From Geodermatophilus pulveris (GTDB lineage Bacteria > Actinomycetota > Actinomycetes > Mycobacteriales > Geodermatophilaceae): DNA of 64,000 nt. This document shows positions 44,431-55,654 of the stretch, piece after piece. Made by a program: the position numbers and the translations under genes. Position 1 is the stretch's first letter, and each line of letters opens with the position of its first letter. The notes under the pieces were generated by a model, which had not been told where the DNA came from, did no database searches, and saw only the letters and a program-made list of their open reading frames with translations. The stretch spans positions 105,710-169,709 of the forward strand of contig NZ_FZOO01000010.1 in assembly GCF_900188375.1 (NCBI RefSeq), given 5' to 3'.

Positions 44431-45392
44431 CACTTATCCCCTCTCGTCTGGGACAGGTCGACCCTGAAGCCCTTGATGAAGCCGAAGGCGATGATCACCA
44501 CGGAGAGGAACAGCAGCACCGACACCGCCGAACCCAGGCCGATCTCCACCCGCGCGATGGTCTGCCGGTAGGCCAGGAAGGACACCGACTCGGTCCCGTT
44601 CGCGCCGGCGGTCATGATGAAGATCGAGTCGAAGATGCGGAACGCGTCCAGGGTCCGGAACAGCAGGGCGACCATGATCGCCGCCTTCATGTTCGGGATG
44701 GTGACCCGCCACATCCGCTGCCACCAGGTGGCACCGTCCACCTTGGCCGCCTCCTGCAGCACCTCCGGCACCTGGGCCAGGCCGGCGAGCAGCAGCAGCG
44801 AGATGAACGGGGTGGTCTTCCAGATCTCGGCCAGGCAGATGACCAGCAATGAGGTGGCCTGGCCGCCGAACCAGTCGGTCTCCGCGGAGATCCCCGGCAA
44901 CCAGCCGAACCAGCTGTTCACGAAGCCGGTCTCGATCTGGAAGGCGAACGCCCAGGCGAAGGCGGACACGACCGTGATGACCGCGTACGGGATGAGGATC
45001 GCCGCGCGGACCACCGGGCGGATGGAGGACAGCGCCTTCGCCATGACCAGCGCCAGGGCGAAGCCGAGCACCAGCTCCACCGCCACGGTCACCACGGTGA
45101 TGACCACGGTGACCAGCAGCGCCTGCCACCACAGCGGGTCGCTGAGGATGACGGCGTAGTTGGACAGGCCGTCGAACGACCGGTTGCTCGGGTCGGTCAG
45201 CCGGTAGCTGAACAGCGAGTACCAGACCGCCTGCAGGATGGGGTAGGCGGTGACCAGCAGCATCACCAGGAACGCCGGGCCGGCCAGCAGCCAGCCCAGC
45301 TTCCGCTCGGCCCGCGACCGGTCGCTGATCGTCCCCTGCGGCGTGGAGACCGGCTGGGTCTTCTCGGTGGGGGGCAGGGTCGTGGTGCTCAC
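44430..45392 (-). CDS. sugA: trehalose-type ABC importer permease
   Basis: 320 residues, MalF-like with six membrane segments. It resembles mycobacterial SugA as I recall it: AILIPYAVITVVSAFAWAFA, AEIWKTTPFISLLLLAGLAQ, the EAA loop EVLQEAAKVDGATWWQRMWR and ALLFRTLDAFRIFDSIFIMT. The N-terminal 30 residues are polar. GTG at 45392 overlaps the lpqY stop as GTGA. With SugB it forms the translocation channel. Confidence 0.87.
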   Translation of the reverse strand: MSTTTLPPTEKTQPVSTPQGTISDRSRAERKLGWLLAGPAFLVMLLVTAYPILQAVWYSLFSYRLTDPSNRSFDGLSNYAVILSDPLWWQALLVTVVITVVTVAVELVLGFALALVMAKALSSIRPVVRAAILIPYAVITVVSAFAWAFAFQIETGFVNSWFGWLPGISAETDWFGGQATSLLVICLAEIWKTTPFISLLLLAGLAQVPEVLQEAAKVDGATWWQRMWRVTIPNMKAAIMVALLFRTLDAFRIFDSIFIMTAGANGTESVSFLAYRQTIARVEIGLGSAVSVLLFLSVVIIAFGFIKGFRVDLSQTRGDK

Positions 45393-46729
45393 AGCAGCTG
45401 GTCTCCTGCCAGGACGGCGCTGATCAGCGCCTCGGCTGCCTCGCCGGTCTCCGGCGTCACCGACGACGGCGGGTGGTAGGTCCGCTGGAGGCCGCCGGAC
45501 ACCTCGCTGTAGTAGGCGGTCTGCGGCCGGTTCGCGGCCGCCTCCAGCGACTCCAGGATGGTGGCTGCCATGGGGAAGACCTCCTGGACGTCGGGACGCT
45601 CGTACACCGCGGCCGACGAGGCCGGGTTGCCGTTGGTCGTCATGTAGTACGCCTGGTTGTCGTCGTTGGTGATGCACTCGATGGCCGCGTAGGCCAGCTC
45701 CACGTTGCGGCTGACGGCGCTGACCGCGATGTCGATGCCGCCGAACGGCGGGGCGCTCGGCTGGTCGGCGTCCACCCGCGGGTACAGGGCCCACCCGTAG
45801 TCCTCCGGCACGGAGGCGTCCAGGGTGCCCGCCTCGACGGCGGACAGGGCCCGGGACCAGACGAACGGCCAGTTGACCATGAAGCCGGCGTCCGGGCTCT
45901 CGAACTCGGTGGCGCTGGTGTCCTCGCTCGACGTGGAGAACGCCGGGCCGACGGCCGTGGAGCTGGCCACGGTGTTCATCACCTCGGCGGCCCGGTCGGC
46001 CTCCGGGGTGGTCAGCCCCAGCTCGATCTGGTCCGGGTCGGTGGCGTTCTCCGCGATGATCGAGCCGCCGGCGGACTCGATGAGCGCGTTGAGCCACACC
46101 GTGAGCGACTCCGCGCGCCGCCCCTGGGCGCTGAGGACCTTGCCCTGCTGCTCCGCCGCCGTGACCAGCTGGTCCCAGGTCACCGGCTGGGACATGTCCA
46201 GGCCGGCCGCCTCGGCCACCGACTCGCGGTACCACAGCAGCTGCGTGTTGGCCCAGAACGGGATGGCGACCAGCTCGTCGTTCCACGTCGCGGAGTCCAG
46301 CGAGCTCTGCACGACGCCCTCGCTGACCCGCTGCGCGACGTCCTCGGGCACGGGGGCGAGGAAGCCGGCCTGCGCGAACTCCGGGATGTAGGGCGGGTCC
46401 AGGCTCATCAGGTCGATGGAGGTGTCGTTGGCCGCGAGGCGGCGGACCAGCTGCTCGCGCTGGGCCGAGGACTCGCGGGGCAGCTGGGCCACCTCGATCG
46501 TGTACGCCCCGCCGGACTCGGCGCTGCACCGCGCGGCGATCTCGGCCTGGCCACCGGAGTCGGGGTTGATGTACCAGGTGAGGGTGTTCCCGCCGCCGGA
46601 GTCACCGCCGCAGGCCGCGAGCGTGGAGGCCATGACCGCCGCGGCCGCGGCCCCGCCCACCGAGCGTCGGCGCCTGCGCGTCACCGCCCGCCCCGCGGCC
46701 CCGCTCCTGCTGTCACTCGACACCGTCAT
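45389..46729 (-). CDS. lpqY: disaccharide-binding lipoprotein (LpqY type)
   Basis: 446 residues. A basic n-region (RAVTRRRRRSVGG), hydrophobic core and lipobox TLAAC give a lipidated Cys40; the five arginines could suit Tat as well as Sec export. The mature part is a family 1 solute-binding protein: NTLTWYINPDSGGQAEIA, DLMSLDPPYIPEFAQAGFLA, AIPFWANTQLLWYRESVAEA and AGFMVNWPFVW. Context with sugA, sugB, sugC and an alpha-glucosidase suggests trehalose or a related disaccharide. ATG at 46729 follows CGGAGGCGG. A TTGACA promoter lies upstream. Confidence 0.87.
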   Translation of the reverse strand: MTVSSDSRSGAAGRAVTRRRRRSVGGAAAAAVMASTLAACGGDSGGGNTLTWYINPDSGGQAEIAARCSAESGGAYTIEVAQLPRESSAQREQLVRRLAANDTSIDLMSLDPPYIPEFAQAGFLAPVPEDVAQRVSEGVVQSSLDSATWNDELVAIPFWANTQLLWYRESVAEAAGLDMSQPVTWDQLVTAAEQQGKVLSAQGRRAESLTVWLNALIESAGGSIIAENATDPDQIELGLTTPEADRAAEVMNTVASSTAVGPAFSTSSEDTSATEFESPDAGFMVNWPFVWSRALSAVEAGTLDASVPEDYGWALYPRVDADQPSAPPFGGIDIAVSAVSRNVELAYAAIECITNDDNQAYYMTTNGNPASSAAVYERPDVQEVFPMAATILESLEAAANRPQTAYYSEVSGGLQRTYHPPSSVTPETGEAAEALISAVLAGDQLL

Positions 46730-46765
46730 CCGCCTCCGTTGGAGCGCAGCGAGTCTCGGTTCCCC

Positions 46766-46820
46766 GCGGTTTTCGTACCGTGGCCCAGGCCACAGTGGGT
46801 GTCAACTCGAACGAAACCGC
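46766..46820. promoter_or_regulatory. inverted repeat bracketing the lpqY promoter
   Basis: GCGGTTTTCGT at 46766-46776 and ACGAAACCGC at 46811-46820 are inverted copies differing by one inserted T. They flank the -10 and -35 exactly, which suggests an operator for a looping or dimer-of-dimers repressor. No regulator gene lies next to the operon. Confidence 0.45.
46777..46805 (-). promoter_or_regulatory. lpqY-sugABC promoter, TTGACA-17-CACGGT
   Basis: On the minus strand a perfect -35, TTGACA (46805-46800), is followed after 17 nt by CACGGT (46782-46777), which fits NANNNT. The leader to the ATG at 46729 would be about 40 nt and includes GGAGG. Confidence 0.65.
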
Positions 46821-46878
46821 CTCGTTACCGAGCTCGTCGGCCCGTCACCACGTGCCGTTGCGGGGTCGCGCGGGGAGA

Positions 46879-48114
46879 TCATCCGCGGCTGCCGACGATG
46901 GCCGAGGGCGTGGTCACCTCCTTGGGCGTGCGGGGCAGCACCGTCTCGAAGTACGAGCGCGCCGCCCGCGTCGTCCCGACGTCGTGGCCGGCTCGCTCGG
47001 ACAGGAACCAGCGGTGCTCGAGGATCTCGTGGAAGACCTCCGCGGGCGCCAGCCGGCCGACCAGGTCCGGCGGGATCGCGTCGACCACCGGCTGGTAGGC
47101 CTCGGCCAGCCACCGGTAGCCGGCGACGGTCTCCGGGACGGGGGTGCCGGTCTTCTGCTCGAGGGTGGCCCGGTAGGCCCGCAGGTCGTTGAGCAGCCGG
47201 CGGGCCTGGCGCTCCTGTACCTCCAGCCCGGTCAGCCGGAACAGCTCCCGGCGGTTCTGCCCCGGCTCGGACACCCGGGTCTCCACCCGGAGCCGGGCGC
47301 CGCCGTCCGGGTCGGTGACCAGCTCGATCTCCCCGACGTCGAAGCCCAGGTCGTTGAGCCGCTGCAGCCGCTCGGCCACCCGCTGGCGCTGCTCGGCCAG
47401 CGCGAAGACCTCCTCGTGGGTGACCTCGTCCCACAGCGCCTCGTAGCGCACCGGCAGGCTGTCGGCGACCTCGATGGGGTCGACGTGGGCCGGCAGCAGG
47501 TCGCCGAACTGCAGGTCGAGCAGCTCCGCGCCCACCCGCTCGCGGGCCAGGTCGACGTCGTAGCGCCGCTGACCGGTGCTGAGCTGTCGGTGGCGCTCGG
47601 AGGTCTCGGCGTCGACCAGGTGGGCGGTGAAGGCGCCGGCGTCGAGCCGGAACAGCGTGTTGGACAGCGAGCAGTCGCCCCAGAAGACGCCGGCCAGGTG
47701 CAGCCGGACCAGCAGCACCACCATGGTGTCGAGGAGCTGCTCGGCGGAGTGCTCGCCGTGCGGGCGGGAGAAGAGGTACCGGTAGGACATCGAGTACTCG
47801 AGGTAGCGGGTCACCAGGACGGCGTCCTGGTCGTGCGGGCGGTCGACGCAGATGCCGAGCACCGACACCGACGGCAGCCCCTCCCCCTCGAACTGGCCGA
47901 GCAGCGCGTACTCGTGGCGGGCCAGGCGCTCGGGGATCTCCTTGAGCGCGTAGACGTGTCCGCCCTGCGCGGTGAAGCGCACGACGTGCCGGGAGATGCC
48001 GCGCTGCGGCACCTCGAGCAGCAGGTCGGGGTCCCACTCCTCGAGGGGCAGGTGGAAGGGCAGGCCGAGCAGGCCTGCTCCATCGGTGGCCGGTGGCCGG
48101 AAGAGGTACCGCAC
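46879..48114 (-). CDS. DUF4032 / kinase-like protein
   Basis: 411 residues. The first 270 look like a degenerate protein or sugar kinase: VYALKEIPERLARHEYALLG (a lysine like the ATP-binding one), VLVTRYLEYSMSYRYLFSRP (hinge), LAGVFWGDCSLSNTLFRLD (catalytic loop with WGD in place of HxD) and AHLVDAETSERH (metal Asp). A C-terminal DUF4032 domain follows. It is cytoplasmic and its substrate is unknown; the odd catalytic loop could mean altered chemistry. GTG at 48114 is the start. It lies upstream of the lpqY operon and just downstream of clgR. Confidence 0.85.
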   Translation of the reverse strand: MRYLFRPPATDGAGLLGLPFHLPLEEWDPDLLLEVPQRGISRHVVRFTAQGGHVYALKEIPERLARHEYALLGQFEGEGLPSVSVLGICVDRPHDQDAVLVTRYLEYSMSYRYLFSRPHGEHSAEQLLDTMVVLLVRLHLAGVFWGDCSLSNTLFRLDAGAFTAHLVDAETSERHRQLSTGQRRYDVDLARERVGAELLDLQFGDLLPAHVDPIEVADSLPVRYEALWDEVTHEEVFALAEQRQRVAERLQRLNDLGFDVGEIELVTDPDGGARLRVETRVSEPGQNRRELFRLTGLEVQERQARRLLNDLRAYRATLEQKTGTPVPETVAGYRWLAEAYQPVVDAIPPDLVGRLAPAEVFHEILEHRWFLSERAGHDVGTTRAARSYFETVLPRTPKEVTTPSAIVGSRG

Positions 48115-48242
48115 GACGAGCTCCTGGGGTCCGTGACCGCAGCCGACGCCCCGGCTGGCGGTGCCGGACCGTCACCCTCCCATGCCGGGCGGGTCCGGCG
48201 CGCAGCCGTCCCGACCCGCTCTCCCGCCGGGAGGGACCTCGC

Positions 48243-48650
48243 TCAGGCGGCCAGCGACACCGCGCCGGTCGGCCGACCCGCGGCCCGCGCGGGCGCGCCG
48301 ACCAGGGCGAGGGCCGGCTCGGCGACCGGCTGCCCCTCGCCGGCGGCGGCCGGGTCCTGCTCGGCGGGGACCTGCTCGACCGGGGCGGCGGCGGGCGCGA
48401 CCGGGCGCAGCAGGCCGTCCTCGCCGCGCAGGCCGAGGCTGACCTCGGCCAGCAGGTCGGCCAGCTCGACGTCGAGGGCGTCGCAGATGGAGGCCAGCAG
48501 CTCCGAGGACGCCTCCTTCTGGCCCCGCTCGACCTCGGAGAGGTAGCCCAGGCTCACCCGGGCGGCGCCGGAGACGTCGCGCAGCGTCCGACGCTGGCGC
48601 AGCCGGTGGCCGCGCAGGGTCGTCCCGAGCTGGGTGCGCAGCAGCGTCAT
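48243..48650 (-). CDS. clgR: ClgR, transcriptional activator of clp and stress genes
   Basis: 135 residues. An XRE-type helix-turn-helix ([20 protein letters not shown]) runs into [20 protein letters not shown], the ClgR hallmark. The C-terminus ends AVSLAA; a terminal Ala-Ala like this is known to mark ClgR for ClpCP degradation, giving feedback control. The middle is an Ala/Pro/Glu-rich linker longer than usual. ATG at 48650 follows AGGAGA. It is followed in the locus by pgsA, rimO and ftsK as in mycobacteria and Streptomyces. Confidence 0.92.
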   Translation of the reverse strand: MTLLRTQLGTTLRGHRLRQRRTLRDVSGAARVSLGYLSEVERGQKEASSELLASICDALDVELADLLAEVSLGLRGEDGLLRPVAPAAAPVEQVPAEQDPAAAGEGQPVAEPALALVGAPARAAGRPTGAVSLAA

Positions 48651-48836
48651 CGCCGTCTCCTGTCCTGCCTGTGCGGGGCGGCGGCACCCGGGGGATGCCG
48701 TGCGCTCACGGTACGCGGCGCCGCTGACGGTCACCGGAGGATGCCGGACCGGTCCGCTGTGGGCGTAACGCCCCAGGCCGCCGGCCGCTTCCCCCTCCCC
48801 GGGCGGGGGCGAGGCGTGGGGGGAGGGTGGTCCCTC

Positions 48837-49490
48837 CTACGCAGCCGGCTCGGTGCGCGGGCCGCCGGCCGCGCGGCGGGCGGCGGCGGCCCGCGCGGCC
48901 CGGATGCTGGTGCGCCGCAGCGCGAGGGCGCGGTGCACGTAGTCCAGGCCGGTCACGACGGTGAGCACGACGGCGGCGGCCATGACCCACCAGCGGGCGG
49001 TGCCGAACAGGCCGTCGAGCGGGAGGGTGTACAGCCCGATGGCCAGCGCCTGCACGACGGTCTTGGCCTTGCCGCCGCGGCTGGCCGCGATCACCCCGTG
49101 GCGCAGCACCCAGAAGCGCAGCAGCGTCACCCCGACCTCGCGGACGACGATCGTGAGCGTGACCCACCAGGGCAGCAGCGCCAGCACCGACAGGCCGACG
49201 AGCGCGGTGCCGGTCAGCGCCTTGTCGGCGATCGGGTCGGCGAGCTTGCCGAACTCGGTGACCTGCCCGGTGCGCCGGGCGATCATCCCGTCGTAGCGGT
49301 CGGTGATGATCGCCAGCGCGAAGACCAGGGTGGCCCAGTAGCGCAGGCCGTCGTCCGCCCCGCCCTCGGCGAGCAGCAGGACGGCGAAGACCGGCACCAC
49401 GGCCAGGCGCACGAGGGTGAGCGCGTTGGGCAGGTTGACCACCCGCGCCGACTGCGGCGGCGTGGCGGCCGGGTCCGCCGGAGGGCTCAT
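48837..49490 (-). CDS. pgsA: CDP-diacylglycerol-glycerol-3-phosphate 3-phosphatidyltransferase
   Basis: 217 residues with four or five membrane helices. The CDP-alcohol phosphotransferase motif is complete: DRYDGMIAR, then after eight residues [10 protein letters not shown], matching DxxDGxxARx8GxxxDxxx[21 protein letters not shown] opens the protein. It makes phosphatidylglycerol phosphate. ATG at 49490 overlaps the rimO stop (ATGA). The gene cinA, which often follows pgsA, is absent; a 186-bp non-coding gap separates it from clgR. Confidence 0.93.
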   Translation of the reverse strand: MSPPADPAATPPQSARVVNLPNALTLVRLAVVPVFAVLLLAEGGADDGLRYWATLVFALAIITDRYDGMIARRTGQVTEFGKLADPIADKALTGTALVGLSVLALLPWWVTLTIVVREVGVTLLRFWVLRHGVIAASRGGKAKTVVQALAIGLYTLPLDGLFGTARWWVMAAAVVLTVVTGLDYVHRALALRRTSIRAARAAAARRAAGGPRTEPAA

Positions 49491-50929
49491 GCGCCCACCG
49501 CGGGGACCAGCGCCGACGTGACCAGTGCGGCGGCGACCAGGTCCACGCCCTCGGTGGCGACGACCTGCGCGCCGACCAGCCCGCCGGCGACCGCGCGCGC
49601 CGGCACACCGGTGACCGTCGTCGTCCCGTCGGCGTCGGGGTCCTGGTGGGCGGCGTGGCCGGCCCACGTGCCGGCGCCCTCGTCGGCGGAGAGGTCCTCG
49701 GTGAGCAGCACCTCGATCCGCTCACCGAGGCGGTCCTCGGCGCGCTGCGCGGTGAGCTCCTCGACCAGGTCGGTGACCCGCCGCACGCGGGCGTCGATCT
49801 CGGCCCGGTCCAGCTTGCCGGGCAGCCCCATCGCCTCGGTGCCCTCCTCGTCGGAGTAGCCGAACACGCCGACGGCGTCCAGGCGGCCCTCGACGAGGAA
49901 GCGCTCGAGCTCGGCCACGTCCTCCTCGGTCTCGCCGGGGAAGCCCAGGATGACGTTGGTCCGGAAGCCGGCCGCCGGCGCCAGCGCGCGGGCCCGGCCG
50001 ATGAGCGCGAGGAAGTCCTCGGTGCCGCCGAAGCGGCGCATCCGGCGCAGCAGTGCCGGCGAGGAGTGCTGGAAGGACAGGTCGAAGTAGGGCGCGACCC
50101 CCTCGGTCCCGGCGACGACCTCCAGCAGGCCAGGGCGCAGCTCCGCCGGCTGCAGGTAGGCCACCCGCACCCGGGCGACGCCCTCGACGGCGGCCAGCTG
50201 CGGCAGCAGCCGCTCCAGCAGCCGCAGGTCCCCGAGGTCCTTGCCGTAGGAGGTGGAGTTCTCGCTGACCAGAACCAGCTCGGTGACGCCCTGGGAGGCC
50301 AGCCACTGCGCCTCGCCGAGCACCTCGGCCGGCGGGCGGGAGACGAACGACCCGCGGAAGGCGGGGATGGCGCAGAAGGCGCACCGCCGGTCGCAGCCGG
50401 AGGCGAGCTTGAGGGCGGCCGAGGGACCCGAGGCCAGCCGGCGGCGCTGCACCCAGCCGTGGCCGGGGATCACCGGCGCGTCGTCCGTGGCGACGGCGGC
50501 GGTGCGCTCGGCCGGGCTGATCGGCAGCAGCGTGCGCCGGTCGCGGGGGTCGTGCGGGACGAGCGGGCGGCCGGTGAGCACGTCGTCGAGCCGGTCGCCG
50601 ATGGCGGTGTAGTCGTCGAAGCCCAGCACCGTCGCCTCGGGCAGCGCGCCGGCGAGCTCGGAGCCGTACCGCTCGGCCATGCAGCCGACCGCGACCACCC
50701 GGGCGCCGGAGTCGGTGGCGGCCAGGATGGCGTCGACGGAGTCCTTCTTGGCCGACTCGATGAAGCCGCAGGTGTTGACCAGGACGGCGTCCGCGCCGTC
50801 GGCGTCCTCGACCAGCCGGTACCCGCCGGAGGCCAGCCGGCCGGCCAGTTCCTCGGAGTCGACCTCGTTGCGGGAGCACCCGAGGGTCACCACCGCCACG
50901 GTGCGGGCAGGGTCGGCCGGACGGGTCAC
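49487..50929 (-). CDS. rimO: ribosomal protein S12 methylthiotransferase
   Basis: 480 residues of a radical SAM methylthiotransferase modifying an aspartate of S12. The N-terminal UPF0004 domain has [38 protein letters not shown] and [10 protein letters not shown]; the SAM cluster is CDRRCAFC; the C-terminus is a TRAM domain with an extra tail. The N-terminal [10 protein letters not shown] distinguishes it from MiaB. GTG at 50929 lies 6 nt after TAGGAT, so the gene can have its own leaderless transcript although it is near ftsK. Confidence 0.95.
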   Translation of the reverse strand: MTRPADPARTVAVVTLGCSRNEVDSEELAGRLASGGYRLVEDADGADAVLVNTCGFIESAKKDSVDAILAATDSGARVVAVGCMAERYGSELAGALPEATVLGFDDYTAIGDRLDDVLTGRPLVPHDPRDRRTLLPISPAERTAAVATDDAPVIPGHGWVQRRRLASGPSAALKLASGCDRRCAFCAIPAFRGSFVSRPPAEVLGEAQWLASQGVTELVLVSENSTSYGKDLGDLRLLERLLPQLAAVEGVARVRVAYLQPAELRPGLLEVVAGTEGVAPYFDLSFQHSSPALLRRMRRFGGTEDFLALIGRARALAPAAGFRTNVILGFPGETEEDVAELERFLVEGRLDAVGVFGYSDEEGTEAMGLPGKLDRAEIDARVRRVTDLVEELTAQRAEDRLGERIEVLLTEDLSADEGAGTWAGHAAHQDPDADGTTTVTGVPARAVAGGLVGAQVVATEGVDLVAAALVTSALVPAVGA

Positions 50930-50935
50930 CCGACC

Positions 50936-50941
50936 ATCCTA
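50936..50941 (-). promoter_or_regulatory. -10 hexamer of rimO (leaderless layout)
   Basis: TAGGAT on the minus strand, 6 nt, then GTG at 50929. It touches the end of repeat copy B. Confidence 0.55.
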
Positions 50942-50998
50942 GGCCCCGTCCCGGGGCTCGCCCCGGGCCTGCGAGGGGTGAGGAGGACGGGGTCCTCC
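50942..50998. repeat. 57-bp structured intergenic repeat, copy B
   Basis: It is 54/57 identical to copy A at 42223-42279 and in the same orientation. It lies 29 bp after the ftsK stop and abuts the rimO -10. The same two hairpins are present; the three differences fall outside the GGAGGAC/GTCCTCC stem. Confidence 0.85.
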
Positions 50999-51027
50999 TC
51001 CTGCCCCCGCAGCGGGGCCACCGGCGG

Positions 51028-53544
<2,517 letters not shown>

Positions 53545-53550
53545 GTGCCG

Positions 53551-53556
53551 ACGGTA
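53551..53556 (-). promoter_or_regulatory. -10 hexamer of ftsK (leaderless layout)
   Basis: TACCGT on the minus strand, 6 nt, then ATG at 53544. Confidence 0.6.
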
Positions 53557-53605
53557 GACGCCCCGCCTGCCCGGCGACGGCAGGCGCGGGCCCGTGTCCG
53601 GGACC

Positions 53606-53611
53606 TACGGT
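53606..53611 (+). promoter_or_regulatory. -10 hexamer of the S9 peptidase gene (leaderless layout)
   Basis: TACGGT, 7 nt, then GTG at 53619. The divergent ftsK hexamer lies 49 bp away. Confidence 0.6.
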
Positions 53612-53618
53612 CGGACCC

Positions 53619-55589
53619 GTGCCCGACCGCGGACCCCTCCCCCACGGCAGCTGGCCCACCCCGGTCACCTCGCAGCTCGTGGTCCGGGCCGCCGCCCGGC
53701 TCGGGGAGGTGGCCGTGGACGGCGACGCCGTCTGGTGGTCGGAGTCCCGCCCCGGCGAGGGCGGCCGCTCCGCGGTGGTCCGGCGCGCGGCCGACGGCAG
53801 CACCGCCGACGTGCTGCCGGCGCCGTGGGACGCGCGGACCCGCGTGCACGAGTACGGCGGCGGCGCCTGGGCCGTCTCCGGCGGCGTCCTGTGGTTCACC
53901 CACTCCCCCGACCAGCGGCTGTACCGGCTGGACCCCGGCGCGGACGGGCCGGTCGCGGTGACGCCGGAGCCGGAGCTGCCGGCCGGCGTCCGGTACGGCG
54001 ACCTCACCCCCACCGCCGACGGCGGCCTGCTGGCCGTCCGGGAGACGCACACCGCGAGCGGCGCGGCGGCCGACGTGCGCAACGAGGTGGTGCGCATCGG
54101 GGCCGGCGGCGAGGTAGAGGTCCTGGTCAGCGGGCCGGACTTCGTCTCCGACCCGCGGCCCTCCCCCGACGGCCGGTCCCTCGCCTGGCTGCAGTGGCAG
54201 CACCCCGACATGCCGTGGGACGCCGCCGAGCTCGTCGTCCGCGGGCCGGACGGCACCGGGACGGTCGTCGCCGGCGGCCGCGGCCCCGACGGCCGGGCCG
54301 AGTCGGCCGTCCAGCCGACGTGGGACGCCGACGGGGCGCTGTGGTGCTGCGCCGACCGCTCCGACACCTGGGCGCTGTACCGGTGGCGGCCGGGGGCGGG
54401 CCTGGCGGCGGTGGTCGACGTGGGTGCCGACATCGCCGGGCCGCAGTGGGTCCTCGGCGCCCGCCGCTTCGCCGTCCTCGACGACGGCCGGGTGGTGCTC
54501 GCCCACCCGCGGGGCGGCGCGGACCGGCTGGCCGTGCGGACCCCCGACGGCGCCGTGCGGGAGCTGGACCTGCCGTACACGGCCCACCGCCAGGTGACCG
54601 CGGCCGGCCGGTCGGTGGTGTGCGTGGCGGGCGGCCCGGTGAGCGAGCCGGTGGTGCTGCGGGTGGACCCGGACGACGGCGCGGCGGAGGTGCTGCGGGC
54701 GCCGCGCGACCTGGGCGTGGGCCCGGCCTGGTTCTCCCGTCCGGAGCACGTCACGTTCCCGACGCCCGAGCGCGGCACCGGCATCGGGCAGGCGCACGCG
54801 CTGGTGTACCCGCCCACCAACCCGGAGGCGACCGCACCGGAGGGCGCGCTGCCGCCCCTGCTGGTCGTCGTGCACGGCGGGCCGACGTCGGCGGCGAGCG
54901 CGGTGCTCGACCTGGGTGTGCAGTACTGGACCTCCCGCGGCTTCTGCGTCGCCGACGTCGACCACCGCGGCTCCACCGGCTACGGCCGCCGCTACCGGGA
55001 GGCGCTGCGCGGCGCCTGGGGCGAGGTCGACCTCGACGACGTGGTGGCCTGCGCGCGGTCCCTCGCCGACTCCGGCCGGGTGGACCCGGCGCGGATGGCG
55101 ATCCGCGGCGGCTCGGCCGGCGGGTACACGACGCTGGCCGCGCTGTGCCTGCGCCCGGGGGTCTTCACCGCGGGGGCCAGCCACTACGGCGTGGCCGACC
55201 TGGCCGCGCTGGCCGCCGAGACGCACAAGTTCGAGTCCCGCTACCTGGACTCCCTGGTCGCGCCGTGGCCGGAGGGCGCCGACGTCTACGCCCGGCGCTC
55301 CCCCCTCACGCACGTCGACGCGCTCGACACCCCGTTGGCGGTGTTCCAGGGCACCGAGGACCGCGTCGTGCCGCCGGCGCAGGCCGAGGCGATCGTGGCG
55401 GCGCTGCGCGCCCGCGGGGTGCCGCACGCCTACCTGCTGTTCCCCGGCGAGCAGCACGGGTTCCGCCGGGCGGAGAACATCCGGGCCGCGCTGGACGCCG
55501 AGCTGTCCTTCTACGCCCAGGTGTGGGGGTTCCCCCTGCCGGAGGAGGAGGGCATCGCACCGGTCGAGGTGGTGCGCACCACCGGATGA
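53619..55589 (+). CDS. S9-family prolyl oligopeptidase-like serine peptidase
   Basis: 656 residues, cytoplasmic (no signal). An N-terminal beta-propeller (YGGGAWAVSGGVLWFTHSPD; LTPTADGGLLAVRETHTAS; HPDMPWDAAELVVRG) covers a C-terminal alpha/beta hydrolase. The triad is Ser in IRGGSAGGYTTLAALC (near residue 498), Asp in QGTEDRVVPPAQAE (near 580) and His in PGEQHGFRRAENI (near 611). It likely degrades short peptides. It is divergent from ftsK and lies 65 bp upstream of the ECF sigma gene on the same strand. Confidence 0.92.
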   Translation: MPDRGPLPHGSWPTPVTSQLVVRAAARLGEVAVDGDAVWWSESRPGEGGRSAVVRRAADGSTADVLPAPWDARTRVHEYGGGAWAVSGGVLWFTHSPDQRLYRLDPGADGPVAVTPEPELPAGVRYGDLTPTADGGLLAVRETHTASGAAADVRNEVVRIGAGGEVEVLVSGPDFVSDPRPSPDGRSLAWLQWQHPDMPWDAAELVVRGPDGTGTVVAGGRGPDGRAESAVQPTWDADGALWCCADRSDTWALYRWRPGAGLAAVVDVGADIAGPQWVLGARRFAVLDDGRVVLAHPRGGADRLAVRTPDGAVRELDLPYTAHRQVTAAGRSVVCVAGGPVSEPVVLRVDPDDGAAEVLRAPRDLGVGPAWFSRPEHVTFPTPERGTGIGQAHALVYPPTNPEATAPEGALPPLLVVVHGGPTSAASAVLDLGVQYWTSRGFCVADVDHRGSTGYGRRYREALRGAWGEVDLDDVVACARSLADSGRVDPARMAIRGGSAGGYTTLAALCLRPGVFTAGASHYGVADLAALAAETHKFESRYLDSLVAPWPEGADVYARRSPLTHVDALDTPLAVFQGTEDRVVPPAQAEAIVAALRARGVPHAYLLFPGEQHGFRRAENIRAALDAELSFYAQVWGFPLPEEEGIAPVEVVRTTG

Positions 55590-55654
55590 GGCGTGAACGC
55601 GACCGCCCTCGCGGCCGTACCCCCACCGACCGGGAGCAGGACGGGAGGAGCCGG

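Noticed and set aside
48221..48233. CTCCC-GCC-GGGAG stem after clgR as a terminator
   Set aside because: Five base pairs only; too weak to claim.
48711..48728. Imperfect palindrome upstream of clgR as an autoregulatory ClgR site
   Set aside because: The central dyad GCGGCGCCGC is expected by chance in this GC content, and the CGC-N5-GCG spacing is absent.
55590..55654. ECF-type autoregulated promoter upstream of the sigma gene
   Set aside because: No AAC-type -35 with a suitable -10 was found; readthrough from the S9 gene is as likely.
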